In this document: positions 36,748-45,622 of the stretch, piece by piece | Numbering within the stretch: position 1 is the stretch's first letter | How the letters are laid out: each line of letters opens with the position of its first letter | DNA from: Hyphomicrobiales bacterium | GTDB lineage: Bacteria > Pseudomonadota > Alphaproteobacteria > Rhizobiales > Beijerinckiaceae | NCBI GenBank assembly: GCA_027489535.1 | Contig: JAIXZO010000015.1 | Span: 62,001 to 126,000, forward strand | Reading direction: 5' to 3' | Length of the DNA: 64,000 nt | Position numbers and translations under genes: made by a program | The notes under the pieces: generated by a model | The model's database searches: none | Told to the model about the DNA's origin: nothing | The model's input: the letters and a program-made list of their open reading frames with translations, nothing else

Positions 36748-37224
36748 ATGTCCCACGATCACAGCCATGACGAACCCGCTTGGAAGCATGACGGCGTGCG
36801 CGTCGTCCCCGGCGACCGCCTCGACGGCAACACCGCGCAGACGCCGGGCATGGACCGGAAGGCCGCGATCAATTTCGCCCGCGTCGGCGCGCAGAAGCTC
36901 TGGGCCGGCACCGTCCACATCCATCCCGACGCCAAGACGGGCGCGCATCATCACGGCCCGCTCGAAAGCGTCATCTACGTCGTGAAGGGCCGCGCGCGCA
37001 TGCGCTGGGGCGAGAAGCTCGAATTCACCGCCGAGGCCGGCCCCGGCGACTTCATCTACGTGCCGCCCTACGTCCCGCATCAGGAAATCAATGCGAGCCC
37101 GCACGAAGTGCTCGAATGCGTGCTGGTGCGCAGCGACGGCGAAGCGGTCGCCGTCAATCTCGACATCGAGCCGGTCGAGAAACCCGAAAACGTGAAGTGG
37201 ATCGACCCCACCCACCCCGAGTGA
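36748..37224 (+). CDS. Cupin domain protein
   Basis: A 158-aa single-domain cupin. The two metal-binding motifs read IHPDAKTGAHHHGPLESVIYVVKG (about 57-80, two adjoining parts) and PGDFIYVPPYVPHQE (about 98-112), with the usual His and Glu ligands. The N-terminus begins MSHDHSHDE, another possible metal patch. Substrate or role is unknown; many such proteins are isomerases or dioxygenases acting on small carboxylates. It starts 57 nt after the channel gene and converges on the allantoinase-like gene with a 12-nt gap. Confidence 0.82.
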   Translation: MSHDHSHDEPAWKHDGVRVVPGDRLDGNTAQTPGMDRKAAINFARVGAQKLWAGTVHIHPDAKTGAHHHGPLESVIYVVKGRARMRWGEKLEFTAEAGPGDFIYVPPYVPHQEINASPHEVLECVLVRSDGEAVAVNLDIEPVEKPENVKWIDPTHPE

Positions 37225-37236
37225 ACGTGGTCCGCG

Positions 37237-38148
37237 TCACCCCGCCGGATGCACCGCATTCCAATGCCGCGCCACGTCGACGCGCCGGGCGACCCAAGCG
37301 TCCGAATGCGATCCGACGTAATCGAGGAACCGCTCGAGCGAGGCCGCGCGGCCCGGTCGCCCGATCAGGCGGCAATGCAGGCCCACCGACATCATCTTCG
37401 GCGACCCTTCCGCGCCTTCGCGATGCAGAACGTCGAACGTGTCCTTCAGATAGCTGAAGAACTGGTCGCCCGAGTTGAAGCCCTGCGCGCTCGCGAATCG
37501 CATGTCGTTGGCGTCGAGCGAATAAGGGATCACCAGATGCGGCCCCTTCGGCCCCTGCACGCGATAGGGCAGGTCGTCGGCATAGTCGTCGGACGAGTAG
37601 AGGAAACCGCCCTCCTCCATCACCAGCCGTCGTGAATTCATCGAGCAGCGGCCGGTGTACCAACCGAGCGGTCGCTCGCCGGTGACTTCGGTGTGGATGC
37701 GGATCGCCTCGGCGATCTGCGCGCGCTCCACGTCCTCCGGCATGTCCTTGTGCTCGATCCATTTGAGGCCGTGGCTGGCGATCTCCCAACCGGCCTCCTG
37801 CATGCCCTTCACCTGCTCCGGCCCGCGCATCAGCGCGTGCGCGACGCCGTAGACGGTCAGAGGCATGTTGCGCCGCGTGAACATGCGCCACACGCGCCAA
37901 AAACCGGCCCGCGCGCCGTATTCGTACATGCTCTCCATGTTCCAGTGCCGCTGCCCGGGCCAAGGCTGCGCCCCCACGACCTCAGAGAGGAAGGCCTCCG
38001 AAGCCGGGTCGCCATGGAGGATGTTGTTCTCCGAACCCTCTTCGTAATTCAGCACGAACTGCACGCACACCTTCGCGCCGCCCGGCCATTTCGGATCGGG
38101 AGGCGTCCGGCCGTAGCCGATCATGTCGCGGGGATAGGGTTCGGTCAT
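37237..38148 (-). CDS. puuE: Polysaccharide-deacetylase-fold allantoinase (PuuE-like)
   Basis: A 303-aa enzyme of the NodB-like fold. It opens with PRDMIGYGRTPPDPKWPGGAK, typical of PuuE, the cofactor-independent allantoinase that opens the hydantoin ring of allantoin. Other matches are NMESMYEYGARAGFWR and EIASHGLKWIEHKDM. Start ATG at 38148; a longer frame to 38232 has no support. No other ureide genes are nearby, so the physiological role is inferred from the family alone. Divergent from an EamA-type transporter gene across 195 nt. Confidence 0.85.
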   Translation of the reverse strand: MTEPYPRDMIGYGRTPPDPKWPGGAKVCVQFVLNYEEGSENNILHGDPASEAFLSEVVGAQPWPGQRHWNMESMYEYGARAGFWRVWRMFTRRNMPLTVYGVAHALMRGPEQVKGMQEAGWEIASHGLKWIEHKDMPEDVERAQIAEAIRIHTEVTGERPLGWYTGRCSMNSRRLVMEEGGFLYSSDDYADDLPYRVQGPKGPHLVIPYSLDANDMRFASAQGFNSGDQFFSYLKDTFDVLHREGAEGSPKMMSVGLHCRLIGRPGRAASLERFLDYVGSHSDAWVARRVDVARHWNAVHPAG

Positions 38149-38343
38149 GGCTCGAATCTCGCGTGTCATCGTCGCCCAGAATGCCCGTCCCGCGCCGCCC
38201 CGCAAGCGCGGAGCGGAGCCGAAGCGGCGCAATGGGCCGCCGCATCCCGCCTGACGCAGAGGTGGGGTGAGCGAAAAAGGGATTCCGCCCCGCTTCGGCT
38301 GCGGCTATCTCTGAGGCCGTCGAATTTTGAACTGCGGGAACGC

Positions 38344-39255
38344 ATGTCGGACGGACTTCTCAAAGCGCGTTTGCGCACCTCCGACCGCGACCGGCTCGTC
38401 GGCATCGGCCTGATGTGCGCGGCGCTCCTGCTGTTCTCGCTCCTCGACGCCTCCGCCAAATACGGCGTGCGCACGATGCCGACGCTGCAGCTCGTATGGG
38501 CGCGCTATGCCGGCAACGTGCTGATCGTGCTGTTCTTCATCAACGGCTGGACGCGCCCGGGCGTCATGCGCTCGAAGCGTCTGCCGTTGCAGCTCGCCCG
38601 GTCTCTGCTGCTGTTTTCCTCGACCTTGCTCAACTTCATCGCGCTGCGCTGGCTTCAGCTCGCCGAAACCGCCTCGATCATCTTCTCCACCCCGCTGATC
38701 GTGGCGCTGCTGGCCGGTCCCATTCTCGGCGAAGTCATCGGCATGCGCCGCATCGGCGCGATTTGCGTGGGCTTCATCGGCGTGCTGGTCATCACCCGCC
38801 CCGGCCTGGGCTCGATGCATCCCGCGGCGCTGTTCTCCGTGGCGGGCGTATTCTGCTACGCGATGTATTCGATCACCACGCGCAAGCTCGCCTCCATCGA
38901 CGCCCCGGAAACGACCATGGTCTATTCCGGTTTGACGGGAGTGGTGCTGCTCACGCCCGCTCTTCCGTTCTTCTGGCAGACGCCGACGATGGCGGCGGAA
39001 TGGGCCGTTTTGGGCCTGCTGGGCGCATTCGGCGCCTTCGGCCATTACATGCTCATCTTGGCGCATCAGCGTGCGCCCGCCGCCGTGCTCTCGCCGTTCA
39101 TCTACACCCAGATCGTCTGGATGACGGTGCTCGGCTACAGTCTGTTCGGCGACATTCCGGATTTCTGGACCATCGTCGGCGCAAGCATCGTCGTCGCGTC
39201 GGGGCTCTATCTGATCGCGCAGGAGCGCCGGCCCGCGCCGATCATCGAACCCTGA
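38344..39255 (+). CDS. EamA/DMT family transporter
   Basis: A 303-aa inner-membrane protein with ten hydrophobic spans arranged as two EamA repeats (ALLLFSLLDASAKYG early; SVAGVFCYAMYSITTR in the second half). Members export metabolites or drugs; substrate is not predictable. ATG at 38344 is chosen because the upstream in-frame extension lies in non-coding DNA. It is followed after 90 nt by the KDPG-type aldolase gene, probably a separate unit. Confidence 0.87.
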   Translation: MSDGLLKARLRTSDRDRLVGIGLMCAALLLFSLLDASAKYGVRTMPTLQLVWARYAGNVLIVLFFINGWTRPGVMRSKRLPLQLARSLLLFSSTLLNFIALRWLQLAETASIIFSTPLIVALLAGPILGEVIGMRRIGAICVGFIGVLVITRPGLGSMHPAALFSVAGVFCYAMYSITTRKLASIDAPETTMVYSGLTGVVLLTPALPFFWQTPTMAAEWAVLGLLGAFGAFGHYMLILAHQRAPAAVLSPFIYTQIVWMTVLGYSLFGDIPDFWTIVGASIVVASGLYLIAQERRPAPIIEP

Positions 39256-39345
39256 GCGCCGGCGTGCGGCGTTGACGCGCGCAAGCTTGCGGGTCAGTGG
39301 TGCGGCATCGTCCTCGCATCGGGGATCATCTTCGGGAGAATCGCC

Positions 39346-39984
39346 TTGTCCGTCACCGACGCCGCCCTTCTCGCCGTTCTGCGCACCGCGCCCGTCATTC
39401 CGGTGCTCACCGTGGACGGTCCCGACGATGCCGTGCCCCTCGCCCATGCGCTCGTCGCCGGCGGTCTCCCGGTGCTCGAAGTTACGCTGCGCACCGAGGG
39501 CGCGTTGCGGGCGATCGAGGCCATGGCCCGCGAAGTCCCCGGCGCGATCCTCGGCGCAGGGACCATCCTCACGGCCGCGCAGGCGCGCGAGGCCAAGGAC
39601 GCGGGCGCGACCTTCCTCGTCAGCCCCGGCTCCACGCCGACGCTCGCCCGCGCCGCTGCCGAACTCGCGATCCCCTTCCTCCCGGGCGTCGCCACCGCAA
39701 GCGAAGCGATGCAGATGGCCGAACTCGGCCACCGCATCCTCAAATTCTTCCCGGCGGAGCCGGCGGGCGGGGTCAACTACCTCAAATCGCTCGGCGCGCC
39801 GCTGCCCGACCTGCTGTTCTGCCCCACGGGCGGCATCGATGCGGAGAAGGCCAAGGTCTATCTCGCGCTGAAGAACGTCGTCTGCGTCGGCGGCTCGTGG
39901 GTCACGCCGGCCGACGCCTTGAAGGCGGGCGATTGGGCCGCCGTCACCGCACTCGCCCGCGCCGCCGCAGCCCTGCGCGGCTGA
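39346..39984 (+). CDS. eda: KDPG/KHG aldolase (2-keto-3-deoxy-6-phosphogluconate aldolase)
   Basis: A 212-aa class I aldolase that cleaves 2-keto-3-deoxy-6-phosphogluconate to pyruvate and glyceraldehyde 3-phosphate. Glu45 in LEVTLRT and Schiff-base Lys133 in ILKFFPAE sit at the positions expected for the family. The start is a TTG at 39346 with GGGAGA upstream. Its stop overlaps the next start (TGATG), so it is coupled to two small membrane proteins. Other sugar-acid genes lie about 4-8 kb downstream. Confidence 0.9.
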   Translation: MSVTDAALLAVLRTAPVIPVLTVDGPDDAVPLAHALVAGGLPVLEVTLRTEGALRAIEAMAREVPGAILGAGTILTAAQAREAKDAGATFLVSPGSTPTLARAAAELAIPFLPGVATASEAMQMAELGHRILKFFPAEPAGGVNYLKSLGAPLPDLLFCPTGGIDAEKAKVYLALKNVVCVGGSWVTPADALKAGDWAAVTALARAAAALRG

Positions 39985-40538
39985 TGTCGGACGCTCCGCA
40001 GCGCCGCCGCATCGACTGGAGCTTCTGGAGCGTCGCGATCCTGTCGGGCGGGGCGGCGGGGCTCGTGCTGCATCGGGAGGGTTGGGCGGTCTTCCTCGAA
40101 GTCCTAGCGGAAGACAGTCTGCTCTTCGTCGAGATCGTCCCGAAGGTGCTGGCAGGAACCCTGATCGGCGCATTGGTGCGCCTCCTCGTCCCGAAGGAGA
40201 CCATCGCCGCGTCGCTCGGGGCGGGCTCGAGCTGGCGCGGGCTGCTGCTCGCAACCGCCGCAGGCATTCTGATCCCGGCAGGTCCGTTCACCGTCTTTCC
40301 TCTGGCGGCGGCCCTGCTCGTCGCGGGTGCGGACGCGGGCGCCGCCGCCGCCTTCATCAGCGCGTGGCTTCTGCTCGGCATCAACCGCGCGCTCGTCTGG
40401 GAAATCCCGTTCTTCGGCGCTCATTTCGTCGGGCTTCGGATGTTGGCCTCCGCTTGGGCGCCGCTTGCCATCGGCTATGCCGCGCGCCTGCTCGCCGCCC
40501 GGATGACGCCCGCCCAAAAGGCCGAGGCCGCGGAATGA
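39984..40538 (+). CDS. Half-size permease-like membrane protein A
   Basis: A 184-aa protein with about five hydrophobic spans. RGLLLATAAGILIPAGPFTVFPLA (about 75-98, in two parts) and NRALVWEIPFF match the next protein closely (RGLLAASVAGALTPGGP; NRTLIWELPMM), so the two are homologous halves. The pattern resembles the predicted permease family COG0701, usually one longer chain, though I am not sure. ATG at 39984 overlaps the aldolase stop by 1 nt. The function is unknown. Confidence 0.72.
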   Translation: MSDAPQRRRIDWSFWSVAILSGGAAGLVLHREGWAVFLEVLAEDSLLFVEIVPKVLAGTLIGALVRLLVPKETIAASLGAGSSWRGLLLATAAGILIPAGPFTVFPLAAALLVAGADAGAAAAFISAWLLLGINRALVWEIPFFGAHFVGLRMLASAWAPLAIGYAARLLAARMTPAQKAEAAE

Positions 40539-41026
40539 TCCTGCTGCTCCTCACCGCATCGCTCTACGTCGTCGTCGCCGCGCTGATGGTCGTGGCGGTT
40601 CGCCGCAAGGACGGCACCGCCCGCAAGGCGATCGAGTTCACCGCCAAGGATTTCCTGCATCTGCTGCCGCGCCTCGTGCTGGGCGTCATCGGCGCGGGCT
40701 ATCTCGCCCGCATCCTGCCGCAGGACGTCGTCCTCGCCCTGATCGGTCCCGATTCGGGCATTCGCGGCTTGCTGGCCGCGAGCGTCGCAGGCGCGCTCAC
40801 GCCCGGCGGCCCCGTCGTCGGCTTCGCTCTCGGCTCGGCCGCGCTCAAGAGCGGCGCGGGTTATGCGCAGATCACGGCCTTCGTCACCGCATGGTCGCTC
40901 TTCGCGCTCAACCGCACGCTCATCTGGGAACTGCCGATGATGCCGTCATGGTTCGTGCGGCTGCGCATTCTCGTGTCTCTGCCCGTCCCGCTCATCGTGG
41001 CGGCGCTCGTCATGTTGGCGGCGTAA
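40535..41026 (+). CDS. Half-size permease-like membrane protein B
   Basis: A 163-aa membrane protein, homologous to the preceding one through RGLLAASVAGALTPGGPVVG (about 76-95) and NRTLIWELPMM (about 129-139). The start ATG overlaps the stop of protein A by 4 nt, which suggests equal production and perhaps a heterodimer that equals one full permease. It ends before a palindromic intergenic region. Substrate is unknown; coupling to an aldolase hints at a small metabolite. Confidence 0.72.
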   Translation: MILLLLTASLYVVVAALMVVAVRRKDGTARKAIEFTAKDFLHLLPRLVLGVIGAGYLARILPQDVVLALIGPDSGIRGLLAASVAGALTPGGPVVGFALGSAALKSGAGYAQITAFVTAWSLFALNRTLIWELPMMPSWFVRLRILVSLPVPLIVAALVMLAA

Positions 41027-41032
41027 GGAAAG

Positions 41033-41162
41033 CCTCACGGTGGGGCAAGGCACCTCACTGCGAATTGAAAGAAAACCTCATGGTGAGGAGCGGCCGAAAG
41101 GCCGCATCTCGAACCACGAGGTTTTCGGGGCGGCACCCCGCGCGGAGCTCATCACCGTGAGG
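41033..41162. repeat. Nested palindromic REP-like element
   Basis: Outer 10-bp arms (CCTCACGGTG at 41033 and CACCGTGAGG at 41153) enclose an inner element bounded by AAAACCTC and GAGGTTTT (41072-41125) with a GCGGCC/GGCCGC stem in the centre. It lies between convergent genes and may serve as a two-way terminator. A related copy is at 61068-61118. Confidence 0.75.
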
Positions 41163-41181
41163 GATAGAAAAGACGCCCCGC

Positions 41182-42168
41182 TCAGCGCCCGAAGCCCGAC
41201 AGCTGCGTGTCCGGCGCGCTCGTATTGTGCTTGGAGGGCACGGCCCGCCCGAGCCACACCTCCGTCGCCTTCCCGCCCTTGAACCCCATGACAGGGGCCA
41301 ACGACCACCCCTTGGCGGCCGGCGCCTTCCAGGCGACTTGGGCGGAGTCGGCATTCGCATCGGTGATGTACATCGAACGCAGCGTGGCGAAGGGCAGTCC
41401 CTTCGGCAGCGTGCCCGACAGCGCCACGTCCACCCCGGCCGCCTTCTCGCCCGGCTCGTCCACCCGCAACACGCCCTCCCCGCCGCGCGCGAAGCGCATC
41501 CGGAAACTCACGGTCGCGGGATCGTAGGTCACGTCGGTGAAGGCCACGAACGGGCGCTCCTTCTCTTCCACCGGGCCGACGAGGAAGGACGTGCCGTAAG
41601 CCACCTCCGGCAGCCGCTCGGGCGGCAGCGGCCGCAGCCGCCAGTACCCATCCGACGGGTAGAGCACGAGAAATTCATAAGGGCCGCTCGGCCGCTTCAC
41701 ATAAAGTTGCACTAGTTCGAGATGGTTCTCGGCCCTCTCGCCCGCGCGCACCGTCACCTCCGCCTTTCGCCAGAATCCGCGTGTCTTCTTCCATCCCACA
41801 AGCACGAAGCGCGCGTCCTCATGTAGCACGATGCGGTTCACCTCCGCGCCGGGGTCGGGCGGCGCGTCCTTGATGGTGCAGTCGGTGAAGTCGGGCGCGG
41901 TCGAATCCGCCACGATGGACCCGATGACCGCCGGCGCGCGCGCCTCCACCCGGAACCGGCGCACCGCCGGGTTCGCAAACGTCAGATGAACGTTGTCGTC
42001 CTCCGCGCAGAAGGTCGGCACGGTCTTGTTGCGGACCTCGACGGCGAGAGGTGCCTGCTTGGGCTTTGCCGTTTGGGCGGAGACCGGAAGCGCGATCCCG
42101 ACCGCGAGCGCGGCCGAGAGGAGGACGACGGGGAGTTTCAAGGACGGGCTCCGTTCAGGCTTCGTCAT
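41182..42168 (-). CDS. Secreted protein of unknown function
   Basis: A 328-aa exported protein. The signal peptide covers about residues 1-32 (LKLPVVLLSAALAVGIALPVSA, ending at VSAQ). The mature part is beta-rich with few motifs; a short hydrophilic linker follows the signal. Two Cys (FCAEDD and DCTIKD) could form a disulfide. I recognise no family. ATG at 42168 precedes the signal; the upstream extension runs into a palindromic repeat. It is downstream of, and separated by that repeat from, the aminotransferase gene. Confidence 0.7.
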   Translation of the reverse strand: MTKPERSPSLKLPVVLLSAALAVGIALPVSAQTAKPKQAPLAVEVRNKTVPTFCAEDDNVHLTFANPAVRRFRVEARAPAVIGSIVADSTAPDFTDCTIKDAPPDPGAEVNRIVLHEDARFVLVGWKKTRGFWRKAEVTVRAGERAENHLELVQLYVKRPSGPYEFLVLYPSDGYWRLRPLPPERLPEVAYGTSFLVGPVEEKERPFVAFTDVTYDPATVSFRMRFARGGEGVLRVDEPGEKAAGVDVALSGTLPKGLPFATLRSMYITDANADSAQVAWKAPAAKGWSLAPVMGFKGGKATEVWLGRAVPSKHNTSAPDTQLSGFGR

Positions 42169-42220
42169 TTCAACGCGTGTTCGGCAACTCGTCGTTCGGC
42201 CGCGCGACGTGCACTCGGCA

Positions 42221-42270
42221 CTCGGGGTGTCATCCCGGGCCGTGCAGCGGACCCGGGATGACACCCCGAG
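42221..42270. repeat. Perfect 19-bp palindromic element
   Basis: CTCGGGGTGTCATCCCGGG and its exact complement enclose a 12-nt loop. The GTCATCCCGGG...CCCGGGA core recurs at 48129-48160. It sits between two tandem minus-strand genes and may end or stabilise the upstream transcript. Confidence 0.8.
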
Positions 42271-42321
42271 CAATGCCGACCGGCTGATCGCCGGACACTC
42301 ACAGGCAAGGACGGAAAAGGA

Positions 42322-43503
42322 CTACGCAGGTTTGCGCGTCGCCAAGAACTCGGCCATGCGGTCCAAGGCGCGCCGGATGTTCTCCGCCGAATTGGCGTAG
42401 GACAGGCGGATATAGCCTTCGCCGTAGACGCCGAAATCCGGCCCGCCGATGGTCGCGACACCGGTTTCCTCCAGCAGCGCGGAGGCCAGCGGCTTCGCCT
42501 TCCAGCCCGTCTTCGAGATGTTCGGGAAGGCGTAGAACGCGCCGGTCGGCGTCGCGGCGGAGACGCCGGGGAGCTTGTTCAAACCTTCCACCACGATCTT
42601 CCGACGACGGTCGAACTCCGCCACCATCGCATGCACCGCGTCCTGCGGGCCGGTCAGCGCGGCGAGGCCGGCGAACTGGGCCGAGGCGTTGACGCAGGAA
42701 TAGGAGTTCACCGCCAGTTTGCGCGCGGCCTCGTAGAGCGGCTTCGGCCAGATCGAATAGCCCATGCGCCAGCCGGTCATCGCATAAGTCTTCGACCAGC
42801 CGTCGAGAAGGATCAGTCGGTCGCGGATCTCGGGATAGGCCAGCAGCGTCTGGTGCTGCAGCCCGTCATAGGTCATCTGCCCGTAGATTTCGTCCGACAT
42901 GATCGCAATGTCGGGATGCGCCGCGAGGCCCGCCACCAGCTTGTCGATCTCCGCCTTCGGCGTCACGCCGCCGGTCGGGTTCGCGGGCGAATTGACGATC
43001 AGCAACCGCGTCTTCGGCGTGATCAGCGACAGCGTCTCCTCGGCCGAGAACGCGAAGCCGTTCTCTTCTCGGATCGGCACCGGGATCGGCGTCGCGCCCG
43101 TGAATTCGATCATCGAGCGATAGATCGGGAAGCCCGGGTCCGGATACATGATCTCGACGCCCGGCGCGCCGAACATCAGGATCGCCATGAACATCGTCAC
43201 CTTGCCGCCCGGCACGATCATCACCAGCTCGGGCGACACCTCGACGCCGAAACGCTTGTGCAGATCGGCCGCAACGGCCTCGCGCAGCGGCAAAATGCCG
43301 GTGGCGGGCGTGTAGCCGTGATGCCCGTCGCGCAGCGCCTTGATCGCCGCCTCGACGATGTGCTCCGGCGTCGCGAAATCGGGCTGGCCGATGCCGAGAT
43401 TGATGATGTCCTTGCCCTGCCGCTGCAATTCCGTGGCACGCGCCAACACGGCGAAGGCATTTTCCTCACCGATGCGGCCGAACGAGTCGACGACGTGCAG
43501 CAT
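42322..43503 (-). CDS. PLP-dependent aminotransferase (class I/II)
   Basis: A 393-aa fold-type I aminotransferase. NSPANPTGG (171-179), DEIYG near 204-208, the PLP lysine Lys238 in WSKTYAMTGWRMGY and a C-terminal RLSYA motif are present. The opening SFGRIGEENAFAVLARATEL and INLGIGQPDF match a group annotated as aspartate- or aromatic-type aminotransferases. ATG at 43503 has a GGGAGA ribosome site. The amino donor and acceptor cannot be set from sequence alone. Confidence 0.88.
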   Translation of the reverse strand: MLHVVDSFGRIGEENAFAVLARATELQRQGKDIINLGIGQPDFATPEHIVEAAIKALRDGHHGYTPATGILPLREAVAADLHKRFGVEVSPELVMIVPGGKVTMFMAILMFGAPGVEIMYPDPGFPIYRSMIEFTGATPIPVPIREENGFAFSAEETLSLITPKTRLLIVNSPANPTGGVTPKAEIDKLVAGLAAHPDIAIMSDEIYGQMTYDGLQHQTLLAYPEIRDRLILLDGWSKTYAMTGWRMGYSIWPKPLYEAARKLAVNSYSCVNASAQFAGLAALTGPQDAVHAMVAEFDRRRKIVVEGLNKLPGVSAATPTGAFYAFPNISKTGWKAKPLASALLEETGVATIGGPDFGVYGEGYIRLSYANSAENIRRALDRMAEFLATRKPA

Positions 43504-43710
43504 GGCGTATTCTCCCTGAACTCTTCTTGCTCTTTCGATGACGGTCCGCCGCCGAGGCGAGCGACTCCGTTCGATGTCCCAGCCTTTGAACAACAAGGCC
43601 GCGTCGAGCGCAATCTCCGCCACGTCTCCCGCATCCGGCCGTCGCAACCCCGCACCGCGAATTCCGCCGTTGATTTCGGTCCGTGTTTCGGGGGATGCTC
43701 TGCGCCGATC

Positions 43711-43733
43711 AAAAAACCTCCGGAAAACCGGAG
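43711..43733 (-). terminator. Hairpin with T-tract on the minus strand upstream of the aminotransferase
   Basis: A 6-bp stem (CTCCGG/CCGGAG) with a 4-nt loop is followed on the minus strand by six T. It lies 207 nt before the aminotransferase start and only 25 nt before the divergent dehydratase start. It could stop antisense or readthrough transcription, or act as a leader attenuator. The rest of the 254-nt gap shows nothing else firm. Confidence 0.45.
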
Positions 43734-43757
43734 TTGAAACGTTTTAGGGAGAGCGTC

Positions 43758-45572
43758 ATGGCGGGTGGATCCAACGGTTCGGGGCAGAAGCGACGCGAGC
43801 TGCGGTCCAAGCTCTGGTTCGACAATCCCGAAAACCCCGGCATGACGGCGCTGTATCTCGAGCGCTACCTCAATTTCGGCCTCACGCGCGAAGAGCTGCA
43901 GTCCGGCAAGCCGATCATCGGCATCGCGCAGACGGGTTCGGACCTCTCCCCCTGCAACCGCCACCATCTCGATCTCGCCAAGCGCGTGCGCGAGGGCATC
44001 ACGGCAGCGGGCGGCGTCGCGTTCGAATTTCCGGTCCATCCGATCCAGGAAACTGGCAAGCGTCCCACCGCCGCGCTCGACCGCAACCTTGCTTATCTCG
44101 GCCTCGTCGAAATCCTCTACGGCTACCCGCTCGACGGCGTCGTGCTGACCACGGGCTGCGACAAGACCACGCCGGCCTGCATCATGGCCGCCGCCACCGT
44201 CAACATCCCCTCCATCGTCCTCTCGGGCGGGCCGATGCTGAACGGCTGGTGGGAAGGCGAGCGCACCGGCTCGGGCACCGTCGTGTGGAAGTCGCGCGAG
44301 CGGCTCGCGGCGGGCGAAATCGAATATGACGAGTTCATCGACATCGTCGCCTCCTCCGCTCCATCCGTCGGCCACTGCAACACCATGGGCACCGCCTCGA
44401 CGATGAATTCCATCGCGGAAGCGCTCGGCATGTCCCTGCCGGGCTGCGCGGCGATCCCCGCGCCCTATCGCGAGCGCGGCCAGATTTCGTACCAGACCGG
44501 CAAGCGCATCGTGGACATGGTGTGGGAGGATCTGAAGCCCTCCGACATCCTCACCCGCGAAGCCTTCGAGAACGCCATCGTGGTCAACTCGGCCATCGGC
44601 GGCTCCACCAACGCGCCCATCCACGTCAACGCCATCGCCCGCCACATCGGCGTCGAGCTGAACGTCGACGATTGGGAGAAGGTCGGCCACAAGGTGCCGC
44701 TGCTGGTCAATCTCCAGCCCGCCGGCAAATATCTGGGCGAGGAATATCATCGCGCCGGCGGCGTCCCCGCCGTGGTCGCCGAACTCATGAAGCACGGCCT
44801 CATCCGCGAGAACGCGCTCACGGTGAACGGTCGTACCATGGGCGACAATTGCCGCGGCGCCCGCATCATCGACCACGACGTCATCTTCCCCTTCGAGAAG
44901 CCGATGAAGGCCGATGCCGGCTTCGTGGTGCTGCGCGGCAATCTCTTCGACAACGCGATCATGAAGACCAGCGTCATCTCGCCGGAGTTCCGCACGCGCT
45001 ATCTCTCGAACCCGAACGATCCCGAAGCCTTCGAGGGCCGCGCCATCGTGTTCGAAGGCCCCGAGGACTATCACCACCGCATCGACGATCCGGCGCTGGA
45101 GATCGACGAGCATTGCATGCTCTTCGTGCGCGGCACCGGCCCCATCGGCTATCCCGGCGGCGCCGAAGTCGTGAACATGCAGCCGCCTGCGGCGCTCATC
45201 AAAAAGGGCATCACCGCGCTGCCCTGCATCGGCGACGGACGCCAGTCGGGCACGTCGGGCTCGCCTTCGATCCTCAACGCCTCGCCGGAAGCCGCCGCCA
45301 ACGGCGGCCTCGCGCTGCTCCGCACCGGCGACCGCGTGCGCATCGATCTCGGCAAGGGCGAGGCCAACATCCTGATTTCCGACGTCGAATTGGCCGAGCG
45401 CCGCGCGACCCTGATGGCGAACGGCGGCTTCCCGTTCCCGCCCAGCCAGACGCCTTGGCAGGAAATCCAGCGCTCGATGATCGACCAGTTCGACAACGGC
45501 ATGGTGCTGAAGCCGGCCGTGAAATACCAGCGCGTCGCCCAGACCTTCGGCGTCCCGCGCGACAACCACTGA
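43758..45572 (+). CDS. IlvD/Edd family sugar-acid dehydratase (xylonate/arabonate dehydratase-like)
   Basis: A 604-aa iron-sulfur dehydratase. Cys66 (SPCNRHH), Cys134 (GCDKTTPAC) and Cys207 (GHCNTMG) are the [2Fe-2S] ligands of the family. Sequence and length fit the pentonate/hexonate dehydratases rather than IlvD for branched-chain amino acids or Edd for 6-phosphogluconate. It would turn a sugar acid such as D-xylonate or L-arabonate into the 2-keto-3-deoxy acid. An SDR and a DenD-like dehydrogenase follow within 2.5 kb. ATG at 43758 has GGGAGA upstream. Confidence 0.88.
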   Translation: MAGGSNGSGQKRRELRSKLWFDNPENPGMTALYLERYLNFGLTREELQSGKPIIGIAQTGSDLSPCNRHHLDLAKRVREGITAAGGVAFEFPVHPIQETGKRPTAALDRNLAYLGLVEILYGYPLDGVVLTTGCDKTTPACIMAAATVNIPSIVLSGGPMLNGWWEGERTGSGTVVWKSRERLAAGEIEYDEFIDIVASSAPSVGHCNTMGTASTMNSIAEALGMSLPGCAAIPAPYRERGQISYQTGKRIVDMVWEDLKPSDILTREAFENAIVVNSAIGGSTNAPIHVNAIARHIGVELNVDDWEKVGHKVPLLVNLQPAGKYLGEEYHRAGGVPAVVAELMKHGLIRENALTVNGRTMGDNCRGARIIDHDVIFPFEKPMKADAGFVVLRGNLFDNAIMKTSVISPEFRTRYLSNPNDPEAFEGRAIVFEGPEDYHHRIDDPALEIDEHCMLFVRGTGPIGYPGGAEVVNMQPPAALIKKGITALPCIGDGRQSGTSGSPSILNASPEAAANGGLALLRTGDRVRIDLGKGEANILISDVELAERRATLMANGGFPFPPSQTPWQEIQRSMIDQFDNGMVLKPAVKYQRVAQTFGVPRDNH

Positions 45573-45622
45573 CACGCGCGAAGGCGGCCCCCCGGCCGCC
45601 TTCCGCCCTTTCGGGCCGCTCG

